Below are positions 24,151-32,164 of a stretch of DNA of 64,000 bases, piece after piece. Location of the stretch: assembly GCF_033097365.1 (NCBI RefSeq), contig NZ_AP028461.1, positions 8,308,001-8,372,000 on the forward strand, read 5' to 3'. How positions within the stretch are numbered: position 1 is the stretch's first letter; each line of letters starts with the position of its first letter. The position numbers were made by a program, and so were the translations under genes. Source of the DNA: Actinoplanes sichuanensis (GTDB lineage Bacteria; Actinomycetota; Actinomycetes; Mycobacteriales; Micromonosporaceae). Under the pieces are notes generated by a model. It worked only from the letters and a program-made list of their open reading frames with translations, did not search any database and was not told where the DNA came from.

Positions 24151-25122
24151 CTAGCGGACGCGGACCCGGACGGAGTCGAGGGCGGGCGTCTGGTTGGCGC
24201 GTTCCATCATCGGGATGCGGTGTGAGCCGTCGCCGGCCCAGGCGGAGCACTGGAAGTTGCCGGACTGGGCCAGCCCGGGCACCTGGATGGCGATGGTGTC
24301 GGGCTGGGCGCCGCCGCGGCTGTCCTCGGTGGCGACGAAGAAGCCGGGGACCGGGTCGGGTGCCGGGGCCTGCTGCTGGCTGTCGAGGATCCGGCAGGCG
24401 GTGTGGAAGTGGCCGCGGACCAGCCCGTTCTGCAGGACGCTGCTCTCCACGTAGTAGCCGCCCTGGCCGGCTGCGAGGAACCGGTCACGGATCAGGTTGC
24501 GGGTGCTGACCTGGATCGTGAACGGCTGGTTCCGGTTGACCTGCCGGGGCGCGTTGGTGATCAGCAGGGTGGGGTTGTTGGCGGCGTTGCCGACTTCACC
24601 GAATTCGGTGGAGACGCACCGGTTGCCCTTCTGGAAGCCGTCGTGTGCTTCGAGGCGGCTGGTGTCGCAGCTGTCGGTGAGGATGCCGAGGTTGTTGCCG
24701 GGCTGGGCGGCTGCCGGGGTGGTGACCGCGGGTGCGCCGCCGTTCTGGTTGAGGGTGCAGGCGGCGATGCGCTCGGCGTTGAGGTTGGGCCGGGCCGCGT
24801 TGCGGGAGATCGCGGTCTCGATCCGGTTGATGGCGGCGAACCGCTTGTCCTTCAGCGGGCCGAGGATCGCGTTCTGGATGAAGTTCGCGCCGCCCTGTCC
24901 CTGTGTGGATGCGATGCGGTTGTTGGCCTCGTTGATCTGCTGGTCGATCTGCCGGAGGTTGCTGTCCACTTCCGCCTGTGCCTGGGCGGGCACGTTGACG
25001 GTGATGTAGACCTGCGGGCAGTTGACCGTGGGCACGGCGGCTTGGGCGGCCGAGGCGATGCCGATCCCGGCACCCGCCATGGTCACGGCGAGCCCGACTG
25101 TGATGACGAGTTTCCGGTGCAT
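24151..25122 (-). CDS. Secreted protein of unknown function
   Basis: 323 residues. A Sec signal peptide (MHRKLVITVGLAVTMAGAG, cleavage near ASAAQAA) is followed by VNCPQVYITVNVPAQAQAEVD, then a coiled-coil-like region (LRQIDQQINEANNRI), then a Cys-containing beta-rich C-terminal half with PRQVNRNQPFTIQVSTRN and YVESSVLQNGLVRGHFHTACR. Five or more cysteines in the mature part suggest disulfides outside the cell. I do not recognise the family. ATG 25122 is chosen because it begins the signal peptide. Confidence 0.75.
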   Translation of the reverse strand: MHRKLVITVGLAVTMAGAGIGIASAAQAAVPTVNCPQVYITVNVPAQAQAEVDSNLRQIDQQINEANNRIASTQGQGGANFIQNAILGPLKDKRFAAINRIETAISRNAARPNLNAERIAACTLNQNGGAPAVTTPAAAQPGNNLGILTDSCDTSRLEAHDGFQKGNRCVSTEFGEVGNAANNPTLLITNAPRQVNRNQPFTIQVSTRNLIRDRFLAAGQGGYYVESSVLQNGLVRGHFHTACRILDSQQQAPAPDPVPGFFVATEDSRGGAQPDTIAIQVPGLAQSGNFQCSAWAGDGSHRIPMMERANQTPALDSVRVRVR

Positions 25123-25212
25123 TGGCCTGCTGCTTTCCCGATCCCGATGGAACCCTACGACGATCGATACGGGAACGCTCCCAGGTTGGATCAACGCGGC
25201 GGGAAGATTTCC

Positions 25213-26397
25213 TCAGGCGGCGCCGAGGGCTTCGGTGGGTGCGAGGCGGGCCGCCCGGATCGCCGGGTAGAGGCCGGCTGTCGCGCCGATGAGCAGGGTG
25301 GCGCCGAGTCCGCCGGCGACGGCCCAGAGTGGTACGACGGGCGGCCACTGCTGGGTGCCGGCGTAGACGACGGTGACGGTGAGTCCGCCGAGCACCCCGC
25401 CGATGCCGCCGAGCAGGGACAGCAGCAGGGATTCGGCGACGAACTGGGTGCGGACCTGGCCGCGGGTGGCGCCGAGGGAGCGGCGCAGCCCGATTTCGGC
25501 GCGGCGTTCGAGTACCGAGATGACCATGGTGTTGGCGACGCCGATGCCGCCGACGAGCAGGGCGACGGCGCCGAGGCCGAGGAGCAGCGAGTTGAAGGTC
25601 TGGCTGGCGGCCCGTTGGGCGGTGAGCGCGTCGGACGGGTTGGAGACGTCGACCTGGTCGGGGTTCTGCGGGTTGGCGGTGGCGGCGAGCACGCCGCGGA
25701 CCGCTTCGACCTGGGATTCGATGGAGCGGGTGTAGACGCGGGTGGCGTGGCCGTCGAAGTCGAGGTAGGACTCGGCGGCGTCCCAGCCGATCAGGACGGC
25801 GGTGTCGAGTTCGGGGGCGAGGGCGACGGTGTCGAGGACGCCGACGACCGAGTAGTGGCGGCCGCCGATCCAGACGGCCGGGACGTCGCCGAGCCGGCGG
25901 GCGGCGGCGGCGCCGAGGACGACGGCCGGGTATCGGGCGGTGGCCGCGTTGAGCCAGGTGCCGCCGGCGAGTCGGGCGTTGACGGTGCCGAGCAGGTCGA
26001 GTTGCGCGGCGACGACGGCGAGGCCGCCGGTCTCCCCTTTGGGGATCTGGTCGGTGCGGTAGACGGACGTGTCGCCGACGGTGCCGACGGCGGTGGCCGA
26101 GGTGACCGGACCGATCCGTTTGATCATGGAGAGGGCGTCGTCGGGGAGGGTCGCGTCGTCGCCGAACATGGTCCGGCCGGGTGCGACGGTCAGCATGTTG
26201 GTGCCCAGGGCGTCGAGTTGTTCGTCGAGGTCGGCCTGCCCGGAGGTGGAGATGCCGACGACCGACACCATGGCGGCGATACCGATGGCGATGCCGAGGG
26301 CGGACAGGACGGCCCGCAACGGGCGGGAGCGCAGGCCGTACCCCCCGAGTCGCAGTAGGTCGGAGGGGCGCAGCCTCGCCGGGCGCAGCGGGTTCAT
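25213..26397 (-). CDS. MacB-like ABC transporter permease
   Basis: 394 residues. An N-terminal membrane helix (LRAVLSALGIAIGIAAMVSVVGIS) is followed by a ~200-residue extracytoplasmic domain (MacB_PCD type) and three C-terminal FtsX helices from ~275 (LLLGLGAVALLVGGIGVANTMVISVLERRAEIGLRRSLGATRGQV). This topology is that of MacB/LolE-like mechanotransmission exporters lacking their own ATPase. It ends the operon of two lipoproteins, adaptor, ATPase and permease. The start is one base downstream of the ATPase stop. Confidence 0.92.
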   Translation of the reverse strand: MNPLRPARLRPSDLLRLGGYGLRSRPLRAVLSALGIAIGIAAMVSVVGISTSGQADLDEQLDALGTNMLTVAPGRTMFGDDATLPDDALSMIKRIGPVTSATAVGTVGDTSVYRTDQIPKGETGGLAVVAAQLDLLGTVNARLAGGTWLNAATARYPAVVLGAAAARRLGDVPAVWIGGRHYSVVGVLDTVALAPELDTAVLIGWDAAESYLDFDGHATRVYTRSIESQVEAVRGVLAATANPQNPDQVDVSNPSDALTAQRAASQTFNSLLLGLGAVALLVGGIGVANTMVISVLERRAEIGLRRSLGATRGQVRTQFVAESLLLSLLGGIGGVLGGLTVTVVYAGTQQWPPVVPLWAVAGGLGATLLIGATAGLYPAIRAARLAPTEALGAA

Positions 26398-26398
26398 G

Positions 26399-27058
26399 TC
26401 AGATCACCTGTCCGTCGAGCATGGGCACCTGGCGCGGCAGGGAGCCGGCGATCTCGTGGTCGTGGGTGATCACCAGGACGGTGGTGCCGGCGGTGTTGAG
26501 TTCACGTAGCAGGTCCATGACGCCGTGTCCGGAGACCGAGTCGAGGTTGCCCGTCGGTTCGTCGGCGAGGAGTACCGCCGGGTCGCCGGCGACGGCGCGG
26601 GCGACGGCGACGCGCTGTCGTTCGCCGCCGGACAGTTGGTGGGGTCGGTGGGTGAGGCGGTCGCCGAGCCCGACCCGAGTGAGGGCCTGCTCGGCGCGGC
26701 GTTCCCGTTCGGGTTTGGGTAGGCCGGTGTAGAGCAGGCCGTCGGCGACGTTGGCGCGGGCGTCCCGGCCGGGTGCGAGGTGGAAGGACTGGAAGACGAA
26801 GCCGATGCGGCGGGCCCGCAGTGCGGACAGTTGCCGGTCGGAGAGTACGGCGATGTCGTGGCCGTCGATGCGGACTTCGCCGGAGGTGGGCCGGTCGAGG
26901 GTGCCGATCAGGTTGAGCATGGTGGATTTGCCGGAGCCGGACGGTCCGACGATGGCGATCAGTTCGCCGTGTTCGACGGTGAGGTCGACGTCGCGCAGCG
27001 CGGTGACGCCGCCCGGGTAGCTTTTGGTGACCTGGTGCAGTTCGATGACGGCGGTCAC
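26399..27058 (-). CDS. MacB/LolD-like ABC transporter ATPase
   Basis: 219 residues. Walker A is VGPSGSGKST, the signature is LSGGERQRVAVARA, and Walker B is VLLADEPTGNLD, followed by the switch histidine in LVITHDHE. The D-E-P-T-G-N-L-D form is typical of the LolD/MacB export branch. The start is GTG 27058, overlapping the adaptor stop as GTGA. It powers the FtsX-type permease encoded next. Confidence 0.95.
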   Translation of the reverse strand: MTAVIELHQVTKSYPGGVTALRDVDLTVEHGELIAIVGPSGSGKSTMLNLIGTLDRPTSGEVRIDGHDIAVLSDRQLSALRARRIGFVFQSFHLAPGRDARANVADGLLYTGLPKPERERRAEQALTRVGLGDRLTHRPHQLSGGERQRVAVARAVAGDPAVLLADEPTGNLDSVSGHGVMDLLRELNTAGTTVLVITHDHEIAGSLPRQVPMLDGQVI

Positions 27059-28113
27059 GTCGGGATGCCCACTTTCTGGCCTTCGGCGAGGCCGTCGCCG
27101 GTGACTTCGACCCGCCCGGAGGCGAAGAGCCCGGTTTCGACGGCGACGATGCGGGTGCCGGTGCCGTCGACGATCTGCAGGCCGTAGCCGCCTTCGGCGA
27201 GGGCGAGAAGAGCGTTCACGGGTACGGTCAACACGTTCTCCCGCTGTGCGGAGACGAACAGGACCTCGACGGCCGCGTCGTCGAGCCCCTGGGGTGCCTT
27301 GTCGAACCCGACGGTGACCACGATGTTGGTGGTGTCCCGCTGGCCGGGGTTCTCCGCCTCCTCGACCGTGGTGGTGACGCCGGTGATCTTCCCGGTGACC
27401 GTCTTGCCGTCCGGCAGGGTCACGTCGACCTTGGCGCCTTTCTTGGCGAGCCGTTGGTCGTCGATGCCGAGTTCGACGGTGGCGACCCGGCTGGTGGCGC
27501 TGGTGATCAGCAGTTCGGTGCCGGGTTGGACGCTCGCGCCGAGGTCGGCGCTGCGGGAGGCGACCCGGATGGGGCCGCCGGCGTAGACGACGCGGCCCAG
27601 TTCGAGGGTGCCGGTGTCGTCGAGGCCGAGGTCGTCCTGCCAGTCTTCGACGGCGTCGGCGGTCGCCGAGGTGTATTCGTCGTCGACGGTGAAACCGCGG
27701 TAGCCGAGTGCCCACAGGTTCTTTTCGAACTGGGCGACGTCGGCGCCCTCGTCGCCCGGGGACAGGGCCCGGTAGGCGGGTAGGGAGCCGTACAGCAGCA
27801 CCACCGGATCGTTGTCGACCTGGTAGAGGGTGCCGCCGCGTTTGATGGTCGTGTCGACGGCGGGTAGCGCGGTGACGGTGCCGGACAGTCTGGTGGTGAG
27901 GGATGCGTCGTCGCCGAAGCCGAGGGAGCCGCCGTGGCTCTCCTTGTCGACGAGGGTCTGCCTGGTGATGTCGGCGGTCGCGGCGGGCTGGGTGCCGGCG
28001 GCCTGGGCGCCGGTGCCTTCGGTGTCCGGCAGGCCGCCGGTGAGCAGGAACGCGGTCACGCCACCGGCGGTCAGGGCCACCGCCACGGCGGCGGTCGTCC
28101 ATCGGCGTCTCAT
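27055..28113 (-). CDS. Efflux adaptor (HlyD/MacA-like) with peptidoglycan-binding-like segment
   Basis: 352 residues. An N-terminal signal-anchor (TTAAVAVALTAGGVTAFLLTGG) precedes ADITRQTLVDKESHGGSLGFG and a lipoyl-like half. A helical peptidoglycan-binding-like segment follows (SPGDEGADVAQFEKNLWALGYRGFTVDDEYTSATADAVEDWQ). Then come beta-barrel parts with GTELLITSATSRVATVELGIDDQR and VTLPDGKTVTGKITGV, and a C-terminal PVNALLALAEGGYGLQIV. In Gram-positives such adaptors join the FtsX permease to wall or envelope partners. It immediately follows the lipoprotein gene, with no gap, and overlaps the ATPase gene. Confidence 0.88.
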   Translation of the reverse strand: MRRRWTTAAVAVALTAGGVTAFLLTGGLPDTEGTGAQAAGTQPAATADITRQTLVDKESHGGSLGFGDDASLTTRLSGTVTALPAVDTTIKRGGTLYQVDNDPVVLLYGSLPAYRALSPGDEGADVAQFEKNLWALGYRGFTVDDEYTSATADAVEDWQDDLGLDDTGTLELGRVVYAGGPIRVASRSADLGASVQPGTELLITSATSRVATVELGIDDQRLAKKGAKVDVTLPDGKTVTGKITGVTTTVEEAENPGQRDTTNIVVTVGFDKAPQGLDDAAVEVLFVSAQRENVLTVPVNALLALAEGGYGLQIVDGTGTRIVAVETGLFASGRVEVTGDGLAEGQKVGIPT

Positions 28114-28656
28114 CTAGTTGCCTCCCGCTTTTTGTGGCCCGCCGGCGACCTGCCGCTGCGCGCCTTCCGGTTTGTACTGTTCGCAGGCCTTCTCGGCGGC
28201 GGCGAACTTCGCGTCGTCGCCCTCCTCGATGCGGATCTCCGACGAGCCGTCGGCTTTCGGGTCGGGGAAGTCGGGCATTCCGTTCGCCCGCATGCATTTG
28301 GCGAAGTCGCGGAGCCGTTCGATGTCCTCGGCGTTCGGACCGCCCTTGTCGACGGCGTTTCGGAGGTACTGTTCGCACGCCTTCATGGCGGCGTCGAAGG
28401 CCTTCTGGTCGGTGCCGTTCGGGATCTCCAGGGCCTGCCCCTCGCCCGGCGGCGGCGGGTCCGGGAACCAGGTCATTCCGTGTTCGCGCATGCATTTGGC
28501 GTGTTTGAGCGGGGCGTCCGGGTCGAACGACGCCGACGCCGAGGGGGCCGGGGTGGTGGTCCCCTTCTGGACGCTGGCGACGGTCGGTTCGTTCGTTCGG
28601 GCCGGGCTGCAGGCCGCGGTGAGCAGCAGCAAGCCGGCGATCACGAGTTTTCTCAT
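28114..28656 (-). CDS. Lipoprotein with duplicated CMR-x-x-G...FPDP motif (second copy)
   Basis: 180 residues. Signal peptide with lipobox LTAAC (Cys16). After a Thr/Pro/Ser linker the mature part is two copies of one module. Module 1 has CMREHGMTWFPDP at Cys55 and AMKACEQY at Cys94. Module 2 has CMRANGMPDFPDP at Cys121 and AEKACEQY at Cys158. Each has two invariant cysteines ~37-39 residues apart, suggesting a disulfide or metal site. It is paralogous to the next gene upstream and overlaps it by four bases (ATGA). Function unknown; position argues for a role with the exporter or its sensor kinase. Confidence 0.8.
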   Translation of the reverse strand: MRKLVIAGLLLLTAACSPARTNEPTVASVQKGTTTPAPSASASFDPDAPLKHAKCMREHGMTWFPDPPPPGEGQALEIPNGTDQKAFDAAMKACEQYLRNAVDKGGPNAEDIERLRDFAKCMRANGMPDFPDPKADGSSEIRIEEGDDAKFAAAEKACEQYKPEGAQRQVAGGPQKAGGN

Positions 28657-29207
28657 GTCGTCTCCGTGTGTTCGCTGCGTTCTTCGGCGCCTTTCGGGCG
28701 GTACCGGGCGCAGGCTTTGTCGGCGGCGTCGAAGGCCGGGTCGCCGGGGCCGGTGCCGAGTTTGTCGCCGTCGATGCCGAGTTCGCCGTCGGCGCCCGGG
28801 TCGGGGAAGTTCGGCACCCCGTTCTCGCGCATGCATTTGGCGAGCTGCCGGTTCTTCTCGATCTCCTCGGCCGACAGTTTCGGCGGCTCCCCGCCGTTGG
28901 GCAGGAACTGTCTACACGCCTGTTGGGCCTGGTCGACGGCGGCCGGGTCGACGCCCTGTGGCAGGGACAGTTCCATCCGGCCGTCGGGCTTCGGGTCGGG
29001 GAACCATTCCAGGCCCTGTTCGCGCATGCATTGCGAGAACTTGAGCGACGCGTCCCGGTCCGGTCCGCTGTCGGCGGCGGTGGCCGACGGTTTCGCTGTC
29101 CCGTCGACGGTGGCCACTCCCCCGCCGTCGTCGCCGGTGGCCCGGGAACAGCCCGCGGTCGTGGCCGCGAGTAGGACGCCGAGCGCGACGATCGTCCTGA
29201 TCCTCAT
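28653..29207 (-). CDS. Lipoprotein with duplicated CMR-x-x-G...FPDP motif (first copy)
   Basis: 184 residues. Lipobox TTAGC at Cys20. Module 1 has QCMREQGLEWFPDP at Cys60 and QQACRQF at Cys98; module 2 has KCMRENGVPNFPDP at Cys125 and DKACARY at Cys166. It heads the five-gene operon and has GAGGAG before ATG 29207. Spacing, motif and order match the downstream paralogue, so the pair arose by gene duplication after an internal duplication. Charged and soluble apart from the signal. The first module keeps a Trp before FPDP and the second does not, in both paralogues. Confidence 0.8.
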   Translation of the reverse strand: MRIRTIVALGVLLAATTAGCSRATGDDGGGVATVDGTAKPSATAADSGPDRDASLKFSQCMREQGLEWFPDPKPDGRMELSLPQGVDPAAVDQAQQACRQFLPNGGEPPKLSAEEIEKNRQLAKCMRENGVPNFPDPGADGELGIDGDKLGTGPGDPAFDAADKACARYRPKGAEERSEHTETT

Positions 29208-29273
29208 CTCGTCTCCTCAGCCGGCGGCCGGGTGGCCGCCACGGACCGAGTAGAGCGACCGCCGTGTATCCCC

Positions 29274-29306
29274 GGCGTCACCGGAAAACGTGACGCCGAG
29301 TTGACG
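29274..29306. promoter_or_regulatory. Inverted repeat between the divergent two-component and exporter operons
   Basis: GGCGTCAC (29274-29281) and GTGACGCC (29290-29297) are perfect 8-bp inverted arms with an 8-base centre. A further TTGACGGC half-site begins at 29301. Together they give two TGACG direct copies 11 bases apart, the kind of spacing used by OmpR-family regulators. The site lies 24 bases before the response-regulator start and 66 bases before the lipoprotein operon. Binding by the adjacent regulator is inference. Confidence 0.5.
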
Positions 29307-29329
29307 GCGGCCGGGTTCAAGATGGACGC

Positions 29330-29986
29330 ATGCGGATCCTGGTGGTGGAGGACGAACCGCTGCTCGCCGATGCGGTGGCGCAGGGGTTACGGCACGAGGC
29401 GCACGCCGTCGACGTCGTCTACGACGGCGGATCGGCTCTGGAGCGGATCGACGTCAACGACTACGACGTGGTGGTGCTGGACCGGGACGTGCCGGTGGTG
29501 CACGGCGACAAGGTGTGTCGGGTGTTGGCCGAACGCAAGGCCGACATCCGGGTGCTGATGTTGACCGCGGCCGCCGGGATCGACGACCGGGTCAACGGGC
29601 TGGCCCTGGGTGCCGACGACTACCTGCCGAAACCGTTCGCGTTCCGGGAGCTGTCGGCCCGGGTCGCCGCACTCGGCCGGCGGGCCCGTCCGGCGGCGCC
29701 GCCGGTGCTGCGGCGGGCCGGGATCAGCCTCGACCCGTACCGGCGGGAGGTGCACCGCGACGGCCGTTATGTGCCGCTGTCGCGGAAGGAGTTCGCGGTG
29801 CTGGCCGAGCTGCTGCGCGCGGACGGGACGGCGGTGTCTGCGGAGACGCTGCTGGAGAAGGCGTGGGACGAGAACGCCGACCCCTTCACACACGCGGTAC
29901 GGATGACGATCCTGAAACTGCGCCGCAAACTCGGCGATCCGCCGGTGGTGCTGACCGAACCGGGAGTGGGGTACCGCATCCGATGA
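29330..29986 (+). CDS. OmpR-family response regulator
   Basis: 218 residues. The receiver domain (1-115) has the acidic pair E7/D8, phosphoacceptor D51 in VVLDRDVP, and K101 in DDYLPKPF. The C-terminal winged helix has LSRKEFAVLAELLRADG and VRMTILKLRRKLGDP, ending VGYRIR. It is coupled to the kinase gene by an ATGA overlap and is divergent from the lipoprotein-exporter operon, which is its likely target. CAAGAT sits six bases before ATG 29330, so the mRNA may be leaderless. Confidence 0.93.
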   Translation: MRILVVEDEPLLADAVAQGLRHEAHAVDVVYDGGSALERIDVNDYDVVVLDRDVPVVHGDKVCRVLAERKADIRVLMLTAAAGIDDRVNGLALGADDYLPKPFAFRELSARVAALGRRARPAAPPVLRRAGISLDPYRREVHRDGRYVPLSRKEFAVLAELLRADGTAVSAETLLEKAWDENADPFTHAVRMTILKLRRKLGDPPVVLTEPGVGYRIR

Positions 29987-31104
29987 GACTGACCGTGCGT
30001 GCCCGGCTGACCGCCGTCTACGGTGGCCTGTTCGTCTCGGCCGGTCTGACGCTGCTGGGCGCCATCTACGTGCTGGTGGAACGGAGCGGGACTCTCGTCG
30101 CCGGCACCGCGAGCCCGTCCGGTGAGGCGCCGCCGCCGAAGGGCGCCGCCGAGGGTTCCCTGTTCGTCGAGAAGGTGACCGGCGGGCCGGGTGAGCTGTT
30201 GCACAGTGTGGTGGTGCAGGCCGCGATCGCGCTGGTGGTGGTGAGCGCGGCGACGATCGCGCTGGGCTGGCTGATCGCCGGGCGGATGCTGCAGCCACTG
30301 CATCAGATCACCGCGACCGCTCGGCGGATCGCCGAGGCGCCGTTACCCGATCGTGGGCTGCCTGAGCGGATCGCCCTGGACGGGCCGAACGACGAGCTGA
30401 AACAGCTGGCCGACACGTTCGACCTGATGCTGGCCCGGCTGGAGCAGTCGCTCGACGGGCACCGTCGGTTCATCGCGAACGCGTCACACGAACTGCGGAC
30501 CCCGCTCACTCTCAACCGGACGCTGCTGGAGGTGGCGCTCGAACCGGCGGACACCTCGCCCGAGGTGCGGCAGCTCGGCACGACACTGCTGGCCATCAAC
30601 GACCGGCACGGCCGGTTGATCGACGGTCTGCTGCTGCTGGCCCGGTCCGAGCGGGAAGTCACCGAGCGGTCCTATGTCGACCTGGCCGACATCGTCGATC
30701 ACGTCGCCGTCTCGGACACTGTCAAGGTCGTCACCGAGACGGAGGAGGCGGCCGTCCTCGGTGATCCGGTGCTGTTGGAACGCCTGGTGCAGAACCTGGT
30801 GGAGAACGGTGTTCGGCACAACGTCCCGGAGGGCGGCTGGGTCCGGGTCACCACCTGCACCCGGCCCGACGGCTGGGTCGAGCTGCAGGTCGGCAACTCC
30901 GGTCCGATCGTGCCGCGTTACGAGGTGGCCGGCCTGTTCCAGCCGTTCCGTCGCTTCCACCGGGAACGCCTGGCCGCTCCGGGCGCCGGCCTGGGCCTCT
31001 CCATCGTCCAGGCCGTCGTCGGCGCCCATCACGGTCGGCTGCGGGCCGACGCCCGCGACGAGGGCGGCCTCACGGTCACCGTCCTGCTTCCCCGGGCGCC
31101 CTGA
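29983..31104 (+). CDS. Sensor histidine kinase
   Basis: 373 residues. Two membrane helices (~8-32 and ~77-100) flank a short, ~45-residue, Pro/Gly-rich outer loop, too small for a typical ligand domain. A HAMP domain follows, then HisKA with NASHELRTPL (His169), and HATPase_c with LVQNLVENGVRHN and GAGLGLSIVQAVV. The small outer loop suggests that the kinase senses within the membrane or through a partner; the lipoproteins of the divergent operon are candidates. Partner of the preceding regulator. Confidence 0.92.
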   Translation: MRLTVRARLTAVYGGLFVSAGLTLLGAIYVLVERSGTLVAGTASPSGEAPPPKGAAEGSLFVEKVTGGPGELLHSVVVQAAIALVVVSAATIALGWLIAGRMLQPLHQITATARRIAEAPLPDRGLPERIALDGPNDELKQLADTFDLMLARLEQSLDGHRRFIANASHELRTPLTLNRTLLEVALEPADTSPEVRQLGTTLLAINDRHGRLIDGLLLLARSEREVTERSYVDLADIVDHVAVSDTVKVVTETEEAAVLGDPVLLERLVQNLVENGVRHNVPEGGWVRVTTCTRPDGWVELQVGNSGPIVPRYEVAGLFQPFRRFHRERLAAPGAGLGLSIVQAVVGAHHGRLRADARDEGGLTVTVLLPRAP

Positions 31105-31203
31105 AAAACCCTTATTCGGTACGGCCACGAAAGTCCCGGGGCCACCCCGCGACACCGGCGGTGGTCCCGCCCACCAGCGCGACTTTCGGGCGGAAGCCGC
31201 TGG

Positions 31204-32040
31204 TCACCGGACGGACATCCCGGCTGTCGAGGTGGCCGCGCTACGCCGGGCCAGCCCGACCACACCCCACCCCATGACCAGCGCCGCGACCGCCACGGTG
31301 ACCAGCCCGGCCGCACCGAACCGGACGCCCTCACCGAACAGCACCACCCCGGCCACCGCCGCGACCAGCGGATTCGTGACACTGACGGTGGCCAGCGGCG
31401 CGGCCAGCCCGGCACCCCGATAGGACATCTGCCCGAGCAGGTAGCCACCCACCGCGAACACCGCCACCAGCAGCGCCGCGGGCACCGACACCGCACCCGA
31501 CCCGCCGGTGGTGAACGAGGTCAGCACCGCCTTGGACAGCACCGACGACATCCCGAACGCGACCCCGGCCGCCGCGGCCAGCAGCACCGCCCGGCCCCGC
31601 GGCCCGGCCCGCCACGCGCCGAGGCCGCAGGCCAGCATCACGGCCACCGTGATCAGCGCGAGCCGCACGATGACCGGCCCGGTCAGCAGCGCCGGCCGGT
31701 CCGGCCCCACCGACAGCGACAGGATCAGCGCCAGCCCGGCGACCGTCGCCGCCGCGTCCCGCCACGATGCCGCGCTGATCCGCGTCCGGTAGCGGACCAC
31801 CTCGATCGGCAGCGCGAACAGCAGCGTGAGCGTGCCCAACGCCTGCACCACGGCGACCGTCCCGAAATTCAGCGCCACCACGTGCAGGCTCGCTCCGGCA
31901 GCGGTGAGCAGCAGCGCCGCCGCCCACCGTGATCGGCCGCGATGCCCGCTGCCGGCGAGCCGCTCCTGCGCCACCGCGGCCGACGCGTAGGCGGCGACGG
32001 ACAGCAGGGAGAGCGTGACTGCCCACCCCAGCGATCCCAT
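31204..32040 (-). CDS. DMT-superfamily (EamA-like) transporter
   Basis: 278 residues with about nine or ten hydrophobic helices and two EamA-like halves. The N-terminal half has AVTLSLLSVAAYASAAVAQERL and LNFGTVAVVQALGTLTLLFALP; the C-terminal half has SVTNPLVAAVAGVVLFGEGV, the motif placed before the last helices in this superfamily. The substrate is unknown. ATG 32040 has a G-rich AGGTGGGGG Shine-Dalgarno. It is divergent from the phosphotransferase gene. Confidence 0.82.
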   Translation of the reverse strand: MGSLGWAVTLSLLSVAAYASAAVAQERLAGSGHRGRSRWAAALLLTAAGASLHVVALNFGTVAVVQALGTLTLLFALPIEVVRYRTRISAASWRDAAATVAGLALILSLSVGPDRPALLTGPVIVRLALITVAVMLACGLGAWRAGPRGRAVLLAAAAGVAFGMSSVLSKAVLTSFTTGGSGAVSVPAALLVAVFAVGGYLLGQMSYRGAGLAAPLATVSVTNPLVAAVAGVVLFGEGVRFGAAGLVTVAVAALVMGWGVVGLARRSAATSTAGMSVR

Positions 32041-32164
32041 CGCCCCCACCTGAAAGACGCGGCCTGCATCGACGATACCGAGCCCGTAGCGGCCCGGGCC
32101 GGTCGCTCCACGGACGTGGAAATCCGGTTGGGCACCGCACCCGGTCCCTGCCACGATCACCGGC

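Noticed and set aside
26399..28495. One 698-codon protein spanning the ATPase and adaptor region
   Set aside because: The upstream two thirds are a shadow of the adaptor gene in another frame. The ABC ATPase starts at GTG 27058, coupled to the adaptor stop.
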